Source of the DNA: Chaetoderma sp. LZ-2023a
Taxonomy: Eukaryota > Mollusca > Caudofoveata > Chaetodermatida > Chaetodermatidae
Reading direction: 5' to 3'
DNA: 64,000 nucleotides
Assembly: GCA_034401795.1 (NCBI GenBank)
Contig: CM067366.1
Coordinates: forward strand, 70,283,786 to 70,347,785
A program made the position numbers and the translations under genes. The notes below the pieces were generated by a model that was not told the origin of the DNA, did not search any database, and saw only the letters and a list, made by a program, of their open reading frames with translations. Below are positions 47,360-57,970 of this stretch, piece after piece (position 1 is the first letter of the stretch; the number at the start of each line of letters is the position of its first letter).

Positions 47360-47530
47360 AGAGTACCACCAATGTGCGACAAAGTCGCTCTTACAGTACC
47401 ACCAATGTGCGACAAAGTCGCGCTTAGAGTACCACCAATGTGCGACAAAATCGCGCTTAGAGTACCACCAATGTGCGACAGAGTCGCGCTTAGAGTACCA
47501 CCAATGTGCGACAGATTCGCGCTTAGATCG
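47360..47530. repeat. 33-bp tandem repeat, ~5 copies
   Basis: Unit contains GTACCACCAATGTGCGAC and a GCGACAAAGTCGC-like mini-palindrome. In-frame length gives an 11-residue repeat on both strands; no other coding evidence. Confidence 0.93.
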
Positions 47531-47589
47531 GCTACCGGACCACATGAGATATATGTAGCGACCCTGTCCACATTACGCCAATATGCAAT

Positions 47590-47925
47590 TGGATGTCCAA
47601 TCTCATATTTGTACCAATATCCAAATGATATCGGTGCAAGGACCAATATGCACATGGTATCGGTGCAAGGACCAATATGCACATAATATCGGTACAAGGG
47701 CCTATAATCAAATGATATCAGTGCAAAGGCCACTAATTAAATGATATCGGTGCAGGGATCAATAACCAGATGATATCGGCGCAAGGACCAATATCCACAT
47801 GATAGCAGTGCCAGGACCAATATCCACATGATAGCAGTGCCAGGACCAATATCCACATGATAGCAGTGCCAGGACCAATATCCACATGATGGCAGTGCCA
47901 GGACCAATATCCACATGATCCATGT
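47590..47925. repeat. 29-bp tandem repeat, ~11 copies
   Basis: Core GGACCAATATCCACATGATA spaced 29 bp, homogeneous at the right (47785-47920) and degenerate at the left. It shares GACCAATATC..GATATC with the 50-bp array that follows. Confidence 0.93.
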
Positions 47926-47939
47926 AACGCCCCACTACC

Positions 47940-48235
47940 GAATTTGCACCGTTTGCCAATGGCGCATGGACTAATATCAAATTTGATATTGGCGCACCCG
48001 TTGGTCAATGGTGCAAGCCCAGTAATGAATTTAATATCGGCGCGCCCGTTGGTCAACGGCACAGGGGACCAATATCGAATATGATATCGGCGCGCCCGTT
48101 AGCCAACGGCACAGGGGGCCAATATCGAATTTGATATCGACGCGCCCATTGGCCAACGGCGCAGGAGACCAATATTGAAGTTGATATCCGCGCGGCCGTT
48201 GGCCAACGGCTCAGGGGACTATTATCGAAATCGAT
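47940..48235 (+). repeat. 50-bp tandem array, ~6 copies (left arm)
   Basis: Spacing of CCAACGG-type motifs is 50 bp (48053, 48103, 48153, 48203). Each unit has GTTGGCCAACGG (palindromic CGTTGGCCAACG) and ATATCGAATTTGATATCG. Confidence 0.92.
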
Positions 48236-48577
48236 ATATTTGGGACGATATGAAACAGTATCAAAGTACACAAATTTCTGTTTCCAATCGAATCTTATTA
48301 ATAGCTGGCGAACACAAGACAAAACTAACTAAATAAATAAAACGCCATAATCTTAAATTTCAATACTTTAATAACACAATTCCGTATAACCATGAAATCA
48401 AATAGCACAATAGCACACAATGTTATATACTCTTAAAAGGTGAAAATGCACACCAAAATCCTTGAAAATAACATTGTTATCAATGATGTTTTGACCGTAG
48501 CGAACTGATCTAGAGCAAATTTCTCCATGTCAATAATTAATATGATTTTCAGACCCACATGAGTAGGCTACATGTCA

Positions 48578-48770
48578 AAATTTACTGAGTAGATTTAGCG
48601 AAGCCATGCTTGATTCTTGACTTTCAAATGTGGACATCGATGTCGCCGCTACGTATTCTTTTGTTTCCACATTTTTATTGAAACGGAAACCAAGTCCATA
48701 TTCACTTCTAAAAACTTTGGAACCTTTTGTATCTTTCCTACACCGCCACTGCGATACAACATTGTGTAAA
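48578..48770 (-). pseudogene. Possible terminal exon between inverted arrays
   Basis: Minus-strand frame of about 62 codons after a candidate splice acceptor (TTGTTTACTCAG, about 48776-48787): WRCRKDTKGSKVFRSEYG early, TFESQESSMASLNLLSKF at the end, then a stop. The Ser-rich ending and basic start would suit the cytoplasmic tail of a membrane receptor, but no transmembrane segment or family motif is present. It is the only gene-like stretch in the ~600-bp interior. No upstream exon recognised; a chance open frame remains likely. Confidence 0.18.
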
Positions 48771-48839
48771 AACACCTGAGTAAACAACCTTAGGTAGATA
48801 TGCAATCAGAAACTTGTGTAATTCGATAATGGTCCACTG

Positions 48840-49110
48840 CGTCGTTGGCCAACGGGCGCCCCGATATTAAATTCGATGTTGGTCCCCGCGCCGTTTGCCA
48901 ACGGGTGCGTCGATATCAAATTCGATATTGGTCCCTGCGCCGTTGGCCAACGGGCGCGCGGTTATTGAATTCGATATTGGTTCCTGCGCCGTTGGCCAAC
49001 GGGTGCGTCGATATCCAATTCGATATTGGTCCCTGCGCCGTTGGCCGACGGGCGCGCCGATATCAGATTCGATATCGGTCCCGTTTGCCAACGACGCAAA
49101 TTCGATATTG
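48840..49110 (-). repeat. 49-bp tandem array, ~5.5 copies (right arm, inverted)
   Basis: CCAACGGG or close variants at 48849, 48898, 48947, 48996 and 49045 (49-bp steps). The units are the reverse complement of those at 47940-48235, so the two arrays face each other across about 600 bp. Confidence 0.92.
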
Positions 49111-49182
49111 GCGCGTTACATCTACATGATATCTTAAATATCCCAACATAACCATCCATCGTTTACCCATTTAACCATCAAA

Positions 49183-49380
49183 GAAAATGTCTATTTGCAG
49201 ACCAAAAGAAGACTATTTTTGAAAATTTGCCACTGTAATAGCTGGCTCGGTTATCGAGCCAGACATTCCAGTGGTAAATTCTCAAAAATACTCTGCTCTT
49301 ACTCTGCATATGGATATTTCCCAGAACCCTCGGAGGAGACGATCTTGTCCGGCTTTAAAGCGTTACGATCGCCTTCAATT
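49183..49380 (+). repeat. P2 hairpin element
   Basis: Left arm CTATTTGCAGACCAAAAGAA, centre GCTGGCTCGGTTATCGAGCC, right arm to about 49300 and a flank with GTCCGGCTTTAAAGCG. Confidence 0.8.
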
Positions 49381-51520
49381 CTAACATATCAACGAGTCCG
49401 GTACGTGAAGAAATATAATAATTTGAAATTAACCTTATTTTCATTTCACAATTGTCGACATGTTGCGCAAAGTGCGATTAAGGACACTTCATAACCACCA
49501 ACCCAAGGGCACACTTGGACACTCCATAACCGCTACCGCAGGGCACACTCGGGTTCCTGACACTCACCAATATCAACCAAATGCCCAATCGAATGATTCC
49601 ATTCAATTCAGTATAGTTTGCAAACAGTTTTCTATTACGCCACATAGTTAAAATTAGGCTGAATTTATTCAGTACAATTTTGACTGAAACGTGATATTGC
49701 CCTACCCAGTCAAATATGTCAGTCAAATCATATTTAGATAATAGTTAGCGGGATGGAGGAAGTTTAAGGTGAATTTAGGCTGAGAGAAAAAGTGTCCTCG
49801 CTTCCAAGCGCCTGGGGACATATGTGTGACACTTACGCAGACCTAGCCAACACAATGAAAGCAAGCTTAATTCTGCACCGAAATTCCAGTTAGTATGCGA
49901 GTCTATTTAGCGATCTCTTGAAAAGGACAAGAGCTGTTTATAAATAAACGCTCTTCTAAAGAATGCACTCGCTTAATTGACCTTCAGAAAATAAATTGAG
50001 TGTCGGAAATTTCTGCCATTTCCACATACCATGAACAGACGACAGGATCACCCGAGGCGAGGTATGACCGTGTACCTTGGCCCGAGGGCGGAGCTTAGGC
50101 AAATATTCGGGCTGACCCCTTTCAGGGCTGCATCCGAGGTATATTCAACAGACGACAATTAATTACGCCGTATTAAATTCTCGGCTGATTTCTTTGAAAA
50201 TAATTTGACTGAAAATTGTTTGAACTATTACCAGCAATAAATTCCAATCAAATTATGTTCCGAATATTAAAGTCTACCCTGTTAAAGCTGTTTTTTAAAA
50301 CATATTTTCGGATCTTAGCTGTAAAAGGGCTAACCATTTCTTCCCGCAGGCACCACTTATCGGTTCTGTCACCTGCCCTCTTTATAAATCATCATGCCAT
50401 TCCGTAATGCATGCTGTGATTAGGAACAGCAACGCGAACATTATTTCCCCTTGTTCGATGAGTTGTTTATAATGATTTATATTATTGCAACAAATTATGC
50501 CCTGTAGGAGTGTTCACACTTCTACATATGTCAGATTTCAATAAATAAATGGAAATATTTACAAAGACAAGCCTCTCTGATTGGTGGATTGCAATTCTTG
50601 TTTTTTAGTATGATTGAGTTTCAGTATTTGGTTTGCTTAAATATATAACAAATATGGATATTATTTCTAGATAACATCTTTGAGGAAATTACTTCAAATT
50701 AGCGCCACAAAATAGTGTAATGTCTATATATACGGATATATTTAAAAACTGAGCCCTGCTTAGAAAGAGGAATTATAAAACGCAATGTCACCGGCGCCTT
50801 CAACAACGACTGTCACCATCCTAAATCTTATTTTCACTTAATTTAGGTCGAGTGATATTGTGAGTTAACCTACAGACACAAGAAAGACACATTGCAAAAG
50901 CAGACGAGATTTAGCTCAAAGCAGCAGACGACCATCGCTAGGATCAGCCGCCACTTCAAGGTGATTCCAGCAGGTAAGACAAACACGCAATAATTACACG
51001 TCTTAGGATTAACCCTTTCACGGACATATCCATGAAAAAGTAAATTCCTTGCGATATAAACGCACCGGTTTCCATCCAAATTAATTTCAATATATTGAAT
51101 ACAGTCTTCCTGTATGATTCCGATATAATTAATCTGTGAAAGGGTTATTAACTTCAATAACTTCTCTCGTTATCTTGACGACATAAGAACATGGATATTC
51201 GTAATTAGATTGACTATGAAAGCGACATCAGCTGCTTCTATTACGCCTATGCATGGATACTGGTTTCGGCTGTAATTGGAATACGCCTAATTACGGCGAG
51301 TCATAGCGTGCCGAGTGTAATGTGTTATTCGGAGCTGCGTTTGACATGATATGCACTATATATACTCATCAATTCTAACAGATTCTCATTATGTAGCTTG
51401 CTATAAGTAGCCTTCTTTCTTGTAGGCCTAATATGTTGGTGCTAAGTAAGAAACTTAAGGATGCTAAAAGTCGCAGATGCGTCGGCTGCACATGGCAGTA
51501 GACATTTTCAATCAACTGAC
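49381..51520. other. Unassigned region with divergent palindromes
   Basis: Two P1-like divergent palindromes (49655-49735; 50175-50265) and a short related arm at 51065-51112 (CCAAATTAATTTCAATATAT). The remaining sequence is unassigned; no open frame is supported. Confidence 0.4.
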
Positions 51521-51524
51521 GAGC

Positions 51525-52075
51525 TGCAGGCCAAAAGAAGAGTATTTTTGAAGATTTATCTGTGAGATTGGAATAATTGGCTTGGTCGGCTTGGTCATCG
51601 AACCAGTAATTCACCTTTCCAGAGTATCCATCCATCATCTGACCTCGTATGACGTCATGATCAGCTCAGCGCGTGCATGATAACATCACAATCATTACGT
51701 CACAAAAGGGTTACTTATAGACCGTCATCAAATCTCAAATAGTCCGACACGTTGTATGAATTGTATGTCTTTGTAATTCTTTGCTATTTAATGAACATGC
51801 TGTTGAATATTTTGAAACTAATTGGACTTGGCGCTATTGCTGCCTTAGGCGGCAACATCACCCAGTCAAATTAGTTTCAAAATATTCAACAGCTTACCAG
51901 TGTAGTTTTTTGGAAATTGATAGTCATGGTGTTCAGAAATCAATCGATCCCAACACGAGCGAGGTGTGGGTGGAGCTTAGCTAGACATGGGCGGGGCATA
52001 GGTCCATTCCACTGTTAAATCTTCAAAAATAGCATTCTCTTGGCCTGCAAATGAACGTTCCTCAAGACCACTACT
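51525..52075 (+). repeat. P2 hairpin element split by a P1 insertion
   Basis: P2 left arm 51525-51611 (GCAGGCCAAAAGAAGAGTAT through ATCGAACCAGTAATT). P2 resumes at 52006 (ATTCCACTGTTAAATC through TCTTGGCCTGCAAATGAACG, then CTCAAGACCACT). Removing 51612-52005 restores a continuous P2 hairpin, so P1 inserted after P2. Confidence 0.85.
51612..52005 (-). repeat. P1 element, complete copy nested in P2
   Basis: 394 bp: terminus CACCTTTCCAGAGT, CRE site TATGACGTCATGATC, 89-bp palindrome at 51802-51890 with centre GCTGCCTTAGGCGGC, GC-end GTGGGTGGAGCTTAGC and ATGGGCGGGGCATAGG, end GGTCC. ATT flanks both sides (51609-51611 and 52006-52008). Confidence 0.9.
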
Positions 52076-52104
52076 GAGACTAGTTTTGTCTGTCTTGGCC
52101 AGTA

Positions 52105-52250
52105 AGAGACTGTATATTAAATAGTAATGCGTACAATTGATGGACGCTTCAACTCCATGACGGATATTGATACGTCACTATGTATGCTAACATCAGCCTC
52201 CATTTGACGTAATTGATTATTACATGATATACTTGAGCGGCAGATGGGAT
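52105..52250 (+). repeat. P1 CRE-end fragment
   Basis: ATTAAATAGTAATGCGTACA, CATGACGG, TGATACGTCACT, TTTGACGTAATTGATTAT and terminus ACTTGAGCGGCAGATGGG. Confidence 0.65.
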
Positions 52251-52401
52251 CTTTTCACTGTCTAATGCCTATCACTATAGGACTATGTTTAATGCAGGAT
52301 TATACTGTAACATATAATTATTGTGTATGGACTGTATTCGAGGAGCATGCTCGAGATATCGATTTGGGTATTTCCCTTGCAATAAAAAGACAACAATTAA
52401 A

Positions 52402-52686
52402 GATGCATATTCACACTAAATCTTGAAAATAAAATGGTTAAAATTTTATACTTTTAGCTGCTTAACTCGTGTGCTTAGATGTAATGAAACGAAATAAATC
52501 TTAACAATTGAGGATTTCATCCCTAATTCAACATCACAACCAAATGTTTTTAATTAATTTATACGTAATGAAATAGTCAATTGCTAAGATTTATTTCGTT
52601 TTATTACATTGAGGTACACAACTTAAGCCTCTAAAAGTATACAATTTTAACAGTTTTATTTTCAAGGATTTAGGTGTGAATATGCA
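52402..52686. mobile_element. Foldback element P4, ~108-bp inverted arms
   Basis: Left arm 52402-52510 (ATGCATATTCACACTAAATC, TACTTTTAGCTGCTTAA, GAAACGAAATAAATCTTA) is the imperfect reverse complement of the right arm 52579-52686, roughly 85% matched by eye, with a ~70-bp centre. A related stretch (AATGCACACCAAAATCCTTG) occurs at about 48444-48480. No coding sequence. Confidence 0.8.
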
Positions 52687-52689
52687 CCA

Positions 52690-53490
52690 TTAAGAATGGT
52701 TTGGAAACACCATTCTAAAATTTTAAAATATTAGTTATTTAATTATTATCAAGCAATAGGAAAGAATACGAACTGATTCTACTATCCCAAATACTCAATA
52801 TCTAAGACCTCACCGTCCCGCTCGTGGTAAGATTACTGGGAATTTATCTATTTAACCTACATGCTCCTGTGACAGGACATCAAAGGTGTTGTATTTCTTT
52901 GATTGTGTTGTATTTCTTGGATTTGAATGGCATACACATATAACGTTATTATTAGATAATTGGATGAGATATAATACATGTGAACGTTTGGAGCAGATAA
53001 TTTACAGCGATAGTCTCTAGGTTAAGGTAATCGATATTAGGCCAAGGTAGAGGTGTGTTGTGACTGTACATGGATAAAGCATATAGGCTATAGGGTAAAT
53101 TCCAGAACCCTCTCCCTAGACAAGGAATACTTGCTTTTTAAGAACCTGATGGAGAACAATAATTAAATTGATTTTACGTCTTCAAAACGATATACGACTG
53201 AACGAGGTTGTTGGTTGTTGTTATAGCGCGTTGATTATTCTCTCTATACCATGCATTTCCCTCGCCTCCAGGGATGTATTCTTTTGCAAACTTTGCTGTT
53301 ATCTACACCTACACGAACTTAGATTGGCTGACCATCAGCATGTTGTCCGCAAATTCTTTCCCTAACATTATTCATAGATACACATGTATATACAATCTGA
53401 GATGTTATTGACATTTAATATAGATAGTACAATACGGATCTCTTCCCGTAGCAGGCAACAAAGCCACATTTGCCATATACGTCATTGCGA
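52690..53490. other. Unassigned spacer
   Basis: No recognised element apart from a short GGTTTGGAAACACC hairpin near 52700. Confidence 0.4.
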
Positions 53491-53493
53491 TGA

Positions 53494-53711
53494 TGACGTC
53501 AGTTAACTAGTGGCATAATTGATGATTATGACGTCAGCTAACTAGTGACATAACTGATGGTTATGACGCCATCTAACTAGTGACATAATTGATGGTTATG
53601 ACGTCAGCTATCTAGTCCCATAACTGGTGATTATGACGTCAGCTATCTAGTGACATAATTGGTGATTATGACGTCAGCTATCTAGTGACGTAATTGATAA
53701 TTATGACGTAA
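53494..53711 (+). repeat. 35-bp tandem array of CRE-like palindromes (7 sites)
   Basis: TGACGTCA or a one-base variant begins at 53494, 53529, 53564, 53599, 53634, 53669 and 53704, exactly every 35 bp. Five are perfect; 53564 is TGACGCCA and 53704 TGACGTAA. A secondary TGACATAA/TGACGTAA half-site sits between most. The flanks (CTTGAGTGACAAATCG at the right) show it is an amplified P1 subfamily-1 CRE-end. Confidence 0.95.
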
Positions 53712-55070
53712 CTTGAGTGACAAATCGAGTCCCAGTATTGGCCATGTAAGTGAGGGAGATGTGACCAAAGATCACCGATAGACATCTTACTGATCATCTA
53801 CCATGACAGCCGCATGAATGACCAACAGCACTACTATCAGAACCAAGTCACTGAAATTATTATATCAATGAGACTGGCCGTCAACACAATAAACACTAAT
53901 AATACTACAACACCCAGCAATGGCTGTTAGCGCAGTGACCATGTACAGTGCTACTATAAAGCCCACCAACACTACATGGCTGAGAGTGATCAACACAATG
54001 AACACAATGGCCATCAATAGCAACAGCCGCGTGAATAACCATGTGGCCATGTACAGTACACATATCAGAACCAACAGCACTACTACCAGAATCAGAAGCA
54101 AGATTAAGAAAGCGAACGATATCAAGCACATCATCATTATCATGGCTATCAGGATTATACCACATCATGGTCCTCAATGTTACCCGTTCTGGAGACAGCA
54201 ACGGCAGCAGAACCAGCCACTATAATAATCAATCGGTCCATCACTATGAATCGCGTTGAACATTACCAGCATGACAAACAGCAAACCATTGGCCTAGTTT
54301 GAATGTAAACAACAGGAGCCGATTAATTCTCCTCACATTGTGGCCTAGAGCTAATGAATACTAGGAAAAGATATATAGATACACGCTGTCGATATTATTA
54401 GCATCGCCACACTATATCTATTGATTATGAGGTACGGGTATCATGGTATGGTAGACAAGACATTTGGGACGTGTCCATCGAGAGTAATTAATAATGAGCG
54501 CTGGAAGCGACACTACGGACAACGATAGGCCAAACCCCCTGATGCATTCGCATTACTAGATTTGAATTAGAACGTCATATAACAAATGTACAAAGCAACC
54601 ACGGATGTCACTGCACCTCTTCACATTCAAACACACAATTCAATCAATATATTCAACAACAAGATCCGATAGAGGTGTCAATTGGCTCATTATGCCTTTC
54701 ATCTATGCGAAAAACAATGTATTGTTGGTAAATCTTCAGGCAATATGATATATCATCGTGCGATATCTGTCACTTCGGACTCTCGGTAGATCTGTTATTC
54801 TCTACATGCCCCCACGTGCCCTCAAATCAGGGAATAGACCTTGAACATACGAGATTGGAATTGATCCGTTACCAACACCCTCTGTTCCACTATAAAATGG
54901 TTGTCCTGTAAGAAGCGATATCAGAAGACCATTTCTCCCAATAGAACCAGAGTATAGGAGGCCATAAATGATATATGTTATAACAGATGGTCTCCATTAA
55001 GATCCCAGTTCTTTTTATTCGACCATTTTAAATTCCTGGCCACTAGCGACTCATGGCGGAGCTGGCCAAA
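53712..55070. other. Unassigned region
   Basis: 53865-54259 is open in two plus-strand and two minus-strand frames at once and contains repeated CAACAGCACTACTA and ACCATGTACAGTGC words, suggesting a degenerate repeat and not a gene. No other element recognised. Confidence 0.35.
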
Positions 55071-55165
55071 GCCTCTGCAGTGTTTTTGATGAATGTTAAT
55101 TTTCTCACCAAGAGAAGACTATTTTTGAACAGTTACCGCTTGAATACCTAGCTAGATGATGTCTC
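55071..55165 (+). repeat. P2 left-half fragment
   Basis: TCTGCAGTGTTTTTGATGAA, then ACCAAGAGAAGACTATTTTT and TTGAATACCTAGC; the right arm is missing. Confidence 0.6.
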
Positions 55166-55960
55166 CATGTATTGTCTGTGCTAGTAGAATTTAGCATCTT
55201 AAATAAATCCAGATATTTAATGGAATCAAGATATATGGAGAATTCATGCCCCTAGTCGTGTGGTTGCCACGTAATTTAGTTAGTCAATTAGAGTTTATGT
55301 TGCAGGCATACTTGAGCATTAAACACACAATCACATGGATAGATTGTTGGCAATAAATGCAGCATCGATCGGCTTACGTAACTGAGCAGATGCGATTCTT
55401 TACGATACAGCCAGGTTTCTGGTAATTGGTCCCATGTGGCGAATATCGACCCATTATTCCCTCACTGAGAGCTATTTTGATCGTCTGTTGATTAACTGAC
55501 TATCCGACTAGACACAGACAGTTGACATTTATGCCTTACAGAAACAAGTTATAGTTGGTAGGAACCTCTCGTCATAGCCGCCATGATGGATTATACAGAC
55601 GAGCTAGAGACGTTCAACTGTCTTTGAAGTATTTAACTATTGTCATGTACCAGTAAATGTAATGAATAATTGGAAATGTGGGTGCTTTCATTTATTCCGA
55701 AATGGAACAATATCCTTGGGCGCTAAATCTCTTTGTCCACATCATGGAACCCACAAATCAATAATCGGTATAAATATTTGAACAGACTTGAAGAAAGGAT
55801 AATGTGCATTTTTAGAAAAACTGTTGACAGAAGCAGCAGCATCTTCCAACAGCAGTCTTGTGAAAGTCGATGATAAAACAGGGATCCTTTTCTCGTAGGC
55901 TCAGCCCACTTTGTACACGTGATTGTAACACTTTGAACAATGAAATCCCAGGATCGCAAT
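55166..55960. other. Unassigned spacer
   Basis: No recognised repeat. The 80-codon minus-strand frame at 55723-55965 has no identifiable domain. Confidence 0.35.
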
Positions 55961-55969
55961 CTCAAAGTA

Positions 55970-56178
55970 ACTACACAGGTAATTAATCTTTTGAATATTT
56001 TAAAACTAATTTAACTGGGGGCTGTGAATTCAATAAAGACATACAAGTCAGAGACTTATTGTCAGACATTTCGTGACACAGTCGGAAGCTATGTCATTTG
56101 GTTGTGACGTCAGATAACCGGTGACGTATTTTGATTATGATGTCAGATACTTGAAAATGGGTCTCTCCATTATCCCAC
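55970..56178 (+). repeat. P1 element, internally deleted
   Basis: ACACAGGTAATTAATC, TTGAATATTTTAAAACTAAT (left palindrome arm), the right arm deleted, then GTGACGTCAGATAACCGGTG and TATGATGTCAGATACTTGA. Confidence 0.72.
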
Positions 56179-56204
56179 CGCATCGCTTAATGAACACTCA
56201 TATC

Positions 56205-56425
56205 AGCCAAAAACGTCTTCTGCAGTGGTCTTGAGAAATGTCCATTTGCAGAACAAAAGAAGATTATTTTTGAAAATTTACCACTGGAATGGCTGGCTCG
56301 ATAACCGAGCCAGTCATTCCGGGGGTAAATGTTCAAACATAGTCTTCTCTTGGTCTGCAAATGGACATTTTCTATGAGAATATGGAACTTTTCTTTAACA
56401 AATTTGAGGGTTAAATGTTTAAGAC
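56205..56425 (+). repeat. P2 hairpin element, best copy
   Basis: Inverted arms span 56238-56370 (133 bp): ATGTCCATTTGCAGAACAAA through CTGGCTCGATAACCGAGCC to GGTCTGCAAATGGACATTT. Outer flanks CAAAAACGTCTTCTGCAGTG (left) and ACAAATTTGAGGGTTAAATG (right) recur at other copies, so the full element is about 220 bp. Confidence 0.88.
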
Positions 56426-56818
56426 TACACTGTTATTCAGCATGGTTAGAACTGCTGGTCGGTCAGTCGGATCGGAATTGATCGGGTAATTTCAAATTAT
56501 TTTTGGAGTTGAAATCGATAGATACAAAGACGCTGGAATTTCCCTTGAAATTGATAGATATGAATATGATGCCAGAGATATACATTGTTTGTATATACAG
56601 TAGGTCTGTAGCTGAGGGCGCGCATCTCAATGAATATTATACAAAAGCGGGTAGTATTGCCCAGAGCATGCCCATTAGACAAGAACTCGAATTCAACGAA
56701 AACAGATAGTTCTTATAGAACATGTATATACTATATTTTATTCTAATAATACAATTCTCAACAGAAAATTATATTCTCGTAGAAGAGAGAACACACCAAT
56801 GAACTTGCATCAGACTCG

Positions 56819-57205
56819 TTACTTCCGACAGACCTTTATATTCGCTGTGGTAAATACTCCATCAACGAGACAGCCTAAGTGCTCCAAAACCTCCTTAGCT
56901 GTCTCAGAATCCCAGTTATCCAGCTCTCCGTTTTCCTTCTGTCGTCCACTCTGATAGAACAACGCCCGCTCCCAGAATTGTGGAACCAAGGACAAATAGG
57001 CAATCTGATTAAGAATAGGAACCGTCCTCATTGAAGGACCCGCGATCAGATGAGTGCTGGAGTTCTCTTCAAATCCCCCAGAATTATCAGGCTTCATATG
57101 AGTGAATCTTGAGCATGTTTCGGGAAACCTCGTCATTGCGGATCAGCATTGCGTGAAGTACATTGGCCGGGATAATCACGTGTGTACCCGAGTAGAAAGA
57201 TCGTC
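56819..57205 (-). pseudogene. Unrecognised protein-like sequence, probably frameshifted
   Basis: The minus-strand frame 57136-56819 (105 codons) has balanced composition, e.g. PSMRTVPILNQIAYLSLVPQ and NWDSETAKEVLEHLGCLVDG, ending VCRK and a stop. Just upstream, in another frame, SGTHVIIPANVLHAMLIRND then EVSRNMLKIHSYEA also reads as protein and meets the first at about 57100. A single frameshift would join them into ~140 residues. This is the most protein-like non-transposon stretch in the window, yet I recognise no family and there are no obvious splice borders. It may be a gene relic or an exon. Confidence 0.3.
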
Positions 57206-57329
57206 AAATGGATAGTTAGCTCTTTTTAATCCGCGCGTATTCTGGTATTGCCTTATTGATTCTTCCGAAATAAGCATGGAATGAAAGGAAACATTCAAGA
57301 CTCTTGTAAATGATTGTCTGTGGCAGTAG

Positions 57330-57515
57330 TGGTACAGTACAGCTCTGAAATAACTTAATATGTTTCCAAAAAACAAAGAAATCCAAGACACATGTTGGTT
57401 AGTAAGAACGGTCTTTAGTAATGTCTTCCAATGCAATTATGTTAAACATATTCAACAGAATGTTACATTTGGTTTTGGAAACGTCCTATGTTATTTCTAA
57501 TCTGTACTGTATCTC
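57330..57515. repeat. P3 foldback element
   Basis: Left arm CTGAAATAACTTAATATGTT then CCAAAAAACAAAG (about 57345-57380); right arm TTTGGTTTTGGAAACG then ATGTTATTTCTAATCTG (57468-57505). Same family as 709-873. Confidence 0.7.
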
Positions 57516-57799
57516 CCACCTGCAGTAGGATCGTCATGCATCGCAAAGTATGTTTGGTTGGCAATGCAAAATCTTTCCCATGTGCACTGGTGCTAGGTAT
57601 GGTTTGATAGCGGATATAAGGTAATACCGTTCGAGAGATCACGTGCCTTTTGTAGCCAAACATGGTGGTTCGTTATTATAGACGGTCGAACATACACCTT
57701 TCTTAAAGAACCACTCTTATATGATTTTGCTCCAAATCACACTGCACATGCTGTTACACAGCACATCATAGACGGATACTGGTGCAGATTTTAACCCGT

Positions 57800-57970
57800 C
57801 ATCGCTCAAATCGCCCGAAACGGCTTCCGCCGCGGGCTTGGGAAATGCCCATTTGCTCTGCAAGAGAATACAATTTCATTAACAATTTAACTCTGGAATG
57901 ACTGGCAAGGACATTTTTCTTGATAAAATTGACATTTTCTTGAACAGATTTAAGCGCTAAATGGTTAGTA
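57800..57970 (+). repeat. P2 element, right arm lost
   Basis: CCCGAAACGGCTTCCGCCGC, ATGCCCATTTGCTCTGCAAG, AACTCTGGAATGACTGGC, then the outer right flank TTTTCTTGAACAGATTTAAG without the right inner arm. Confidence 0.65.

Noticed and set aside
53494-53711. CRISPR-like regularly spaced repeats
   Set aside because: Spacers between the TGACGTCA sites are themselves near-identical, so this is a 35-bp tandem repeat.
53865-54259. Possible gene with 72-101-codon frames
   Set aside because: Open on both strands and in two frames each, with internal word repetition; no domain recognised.
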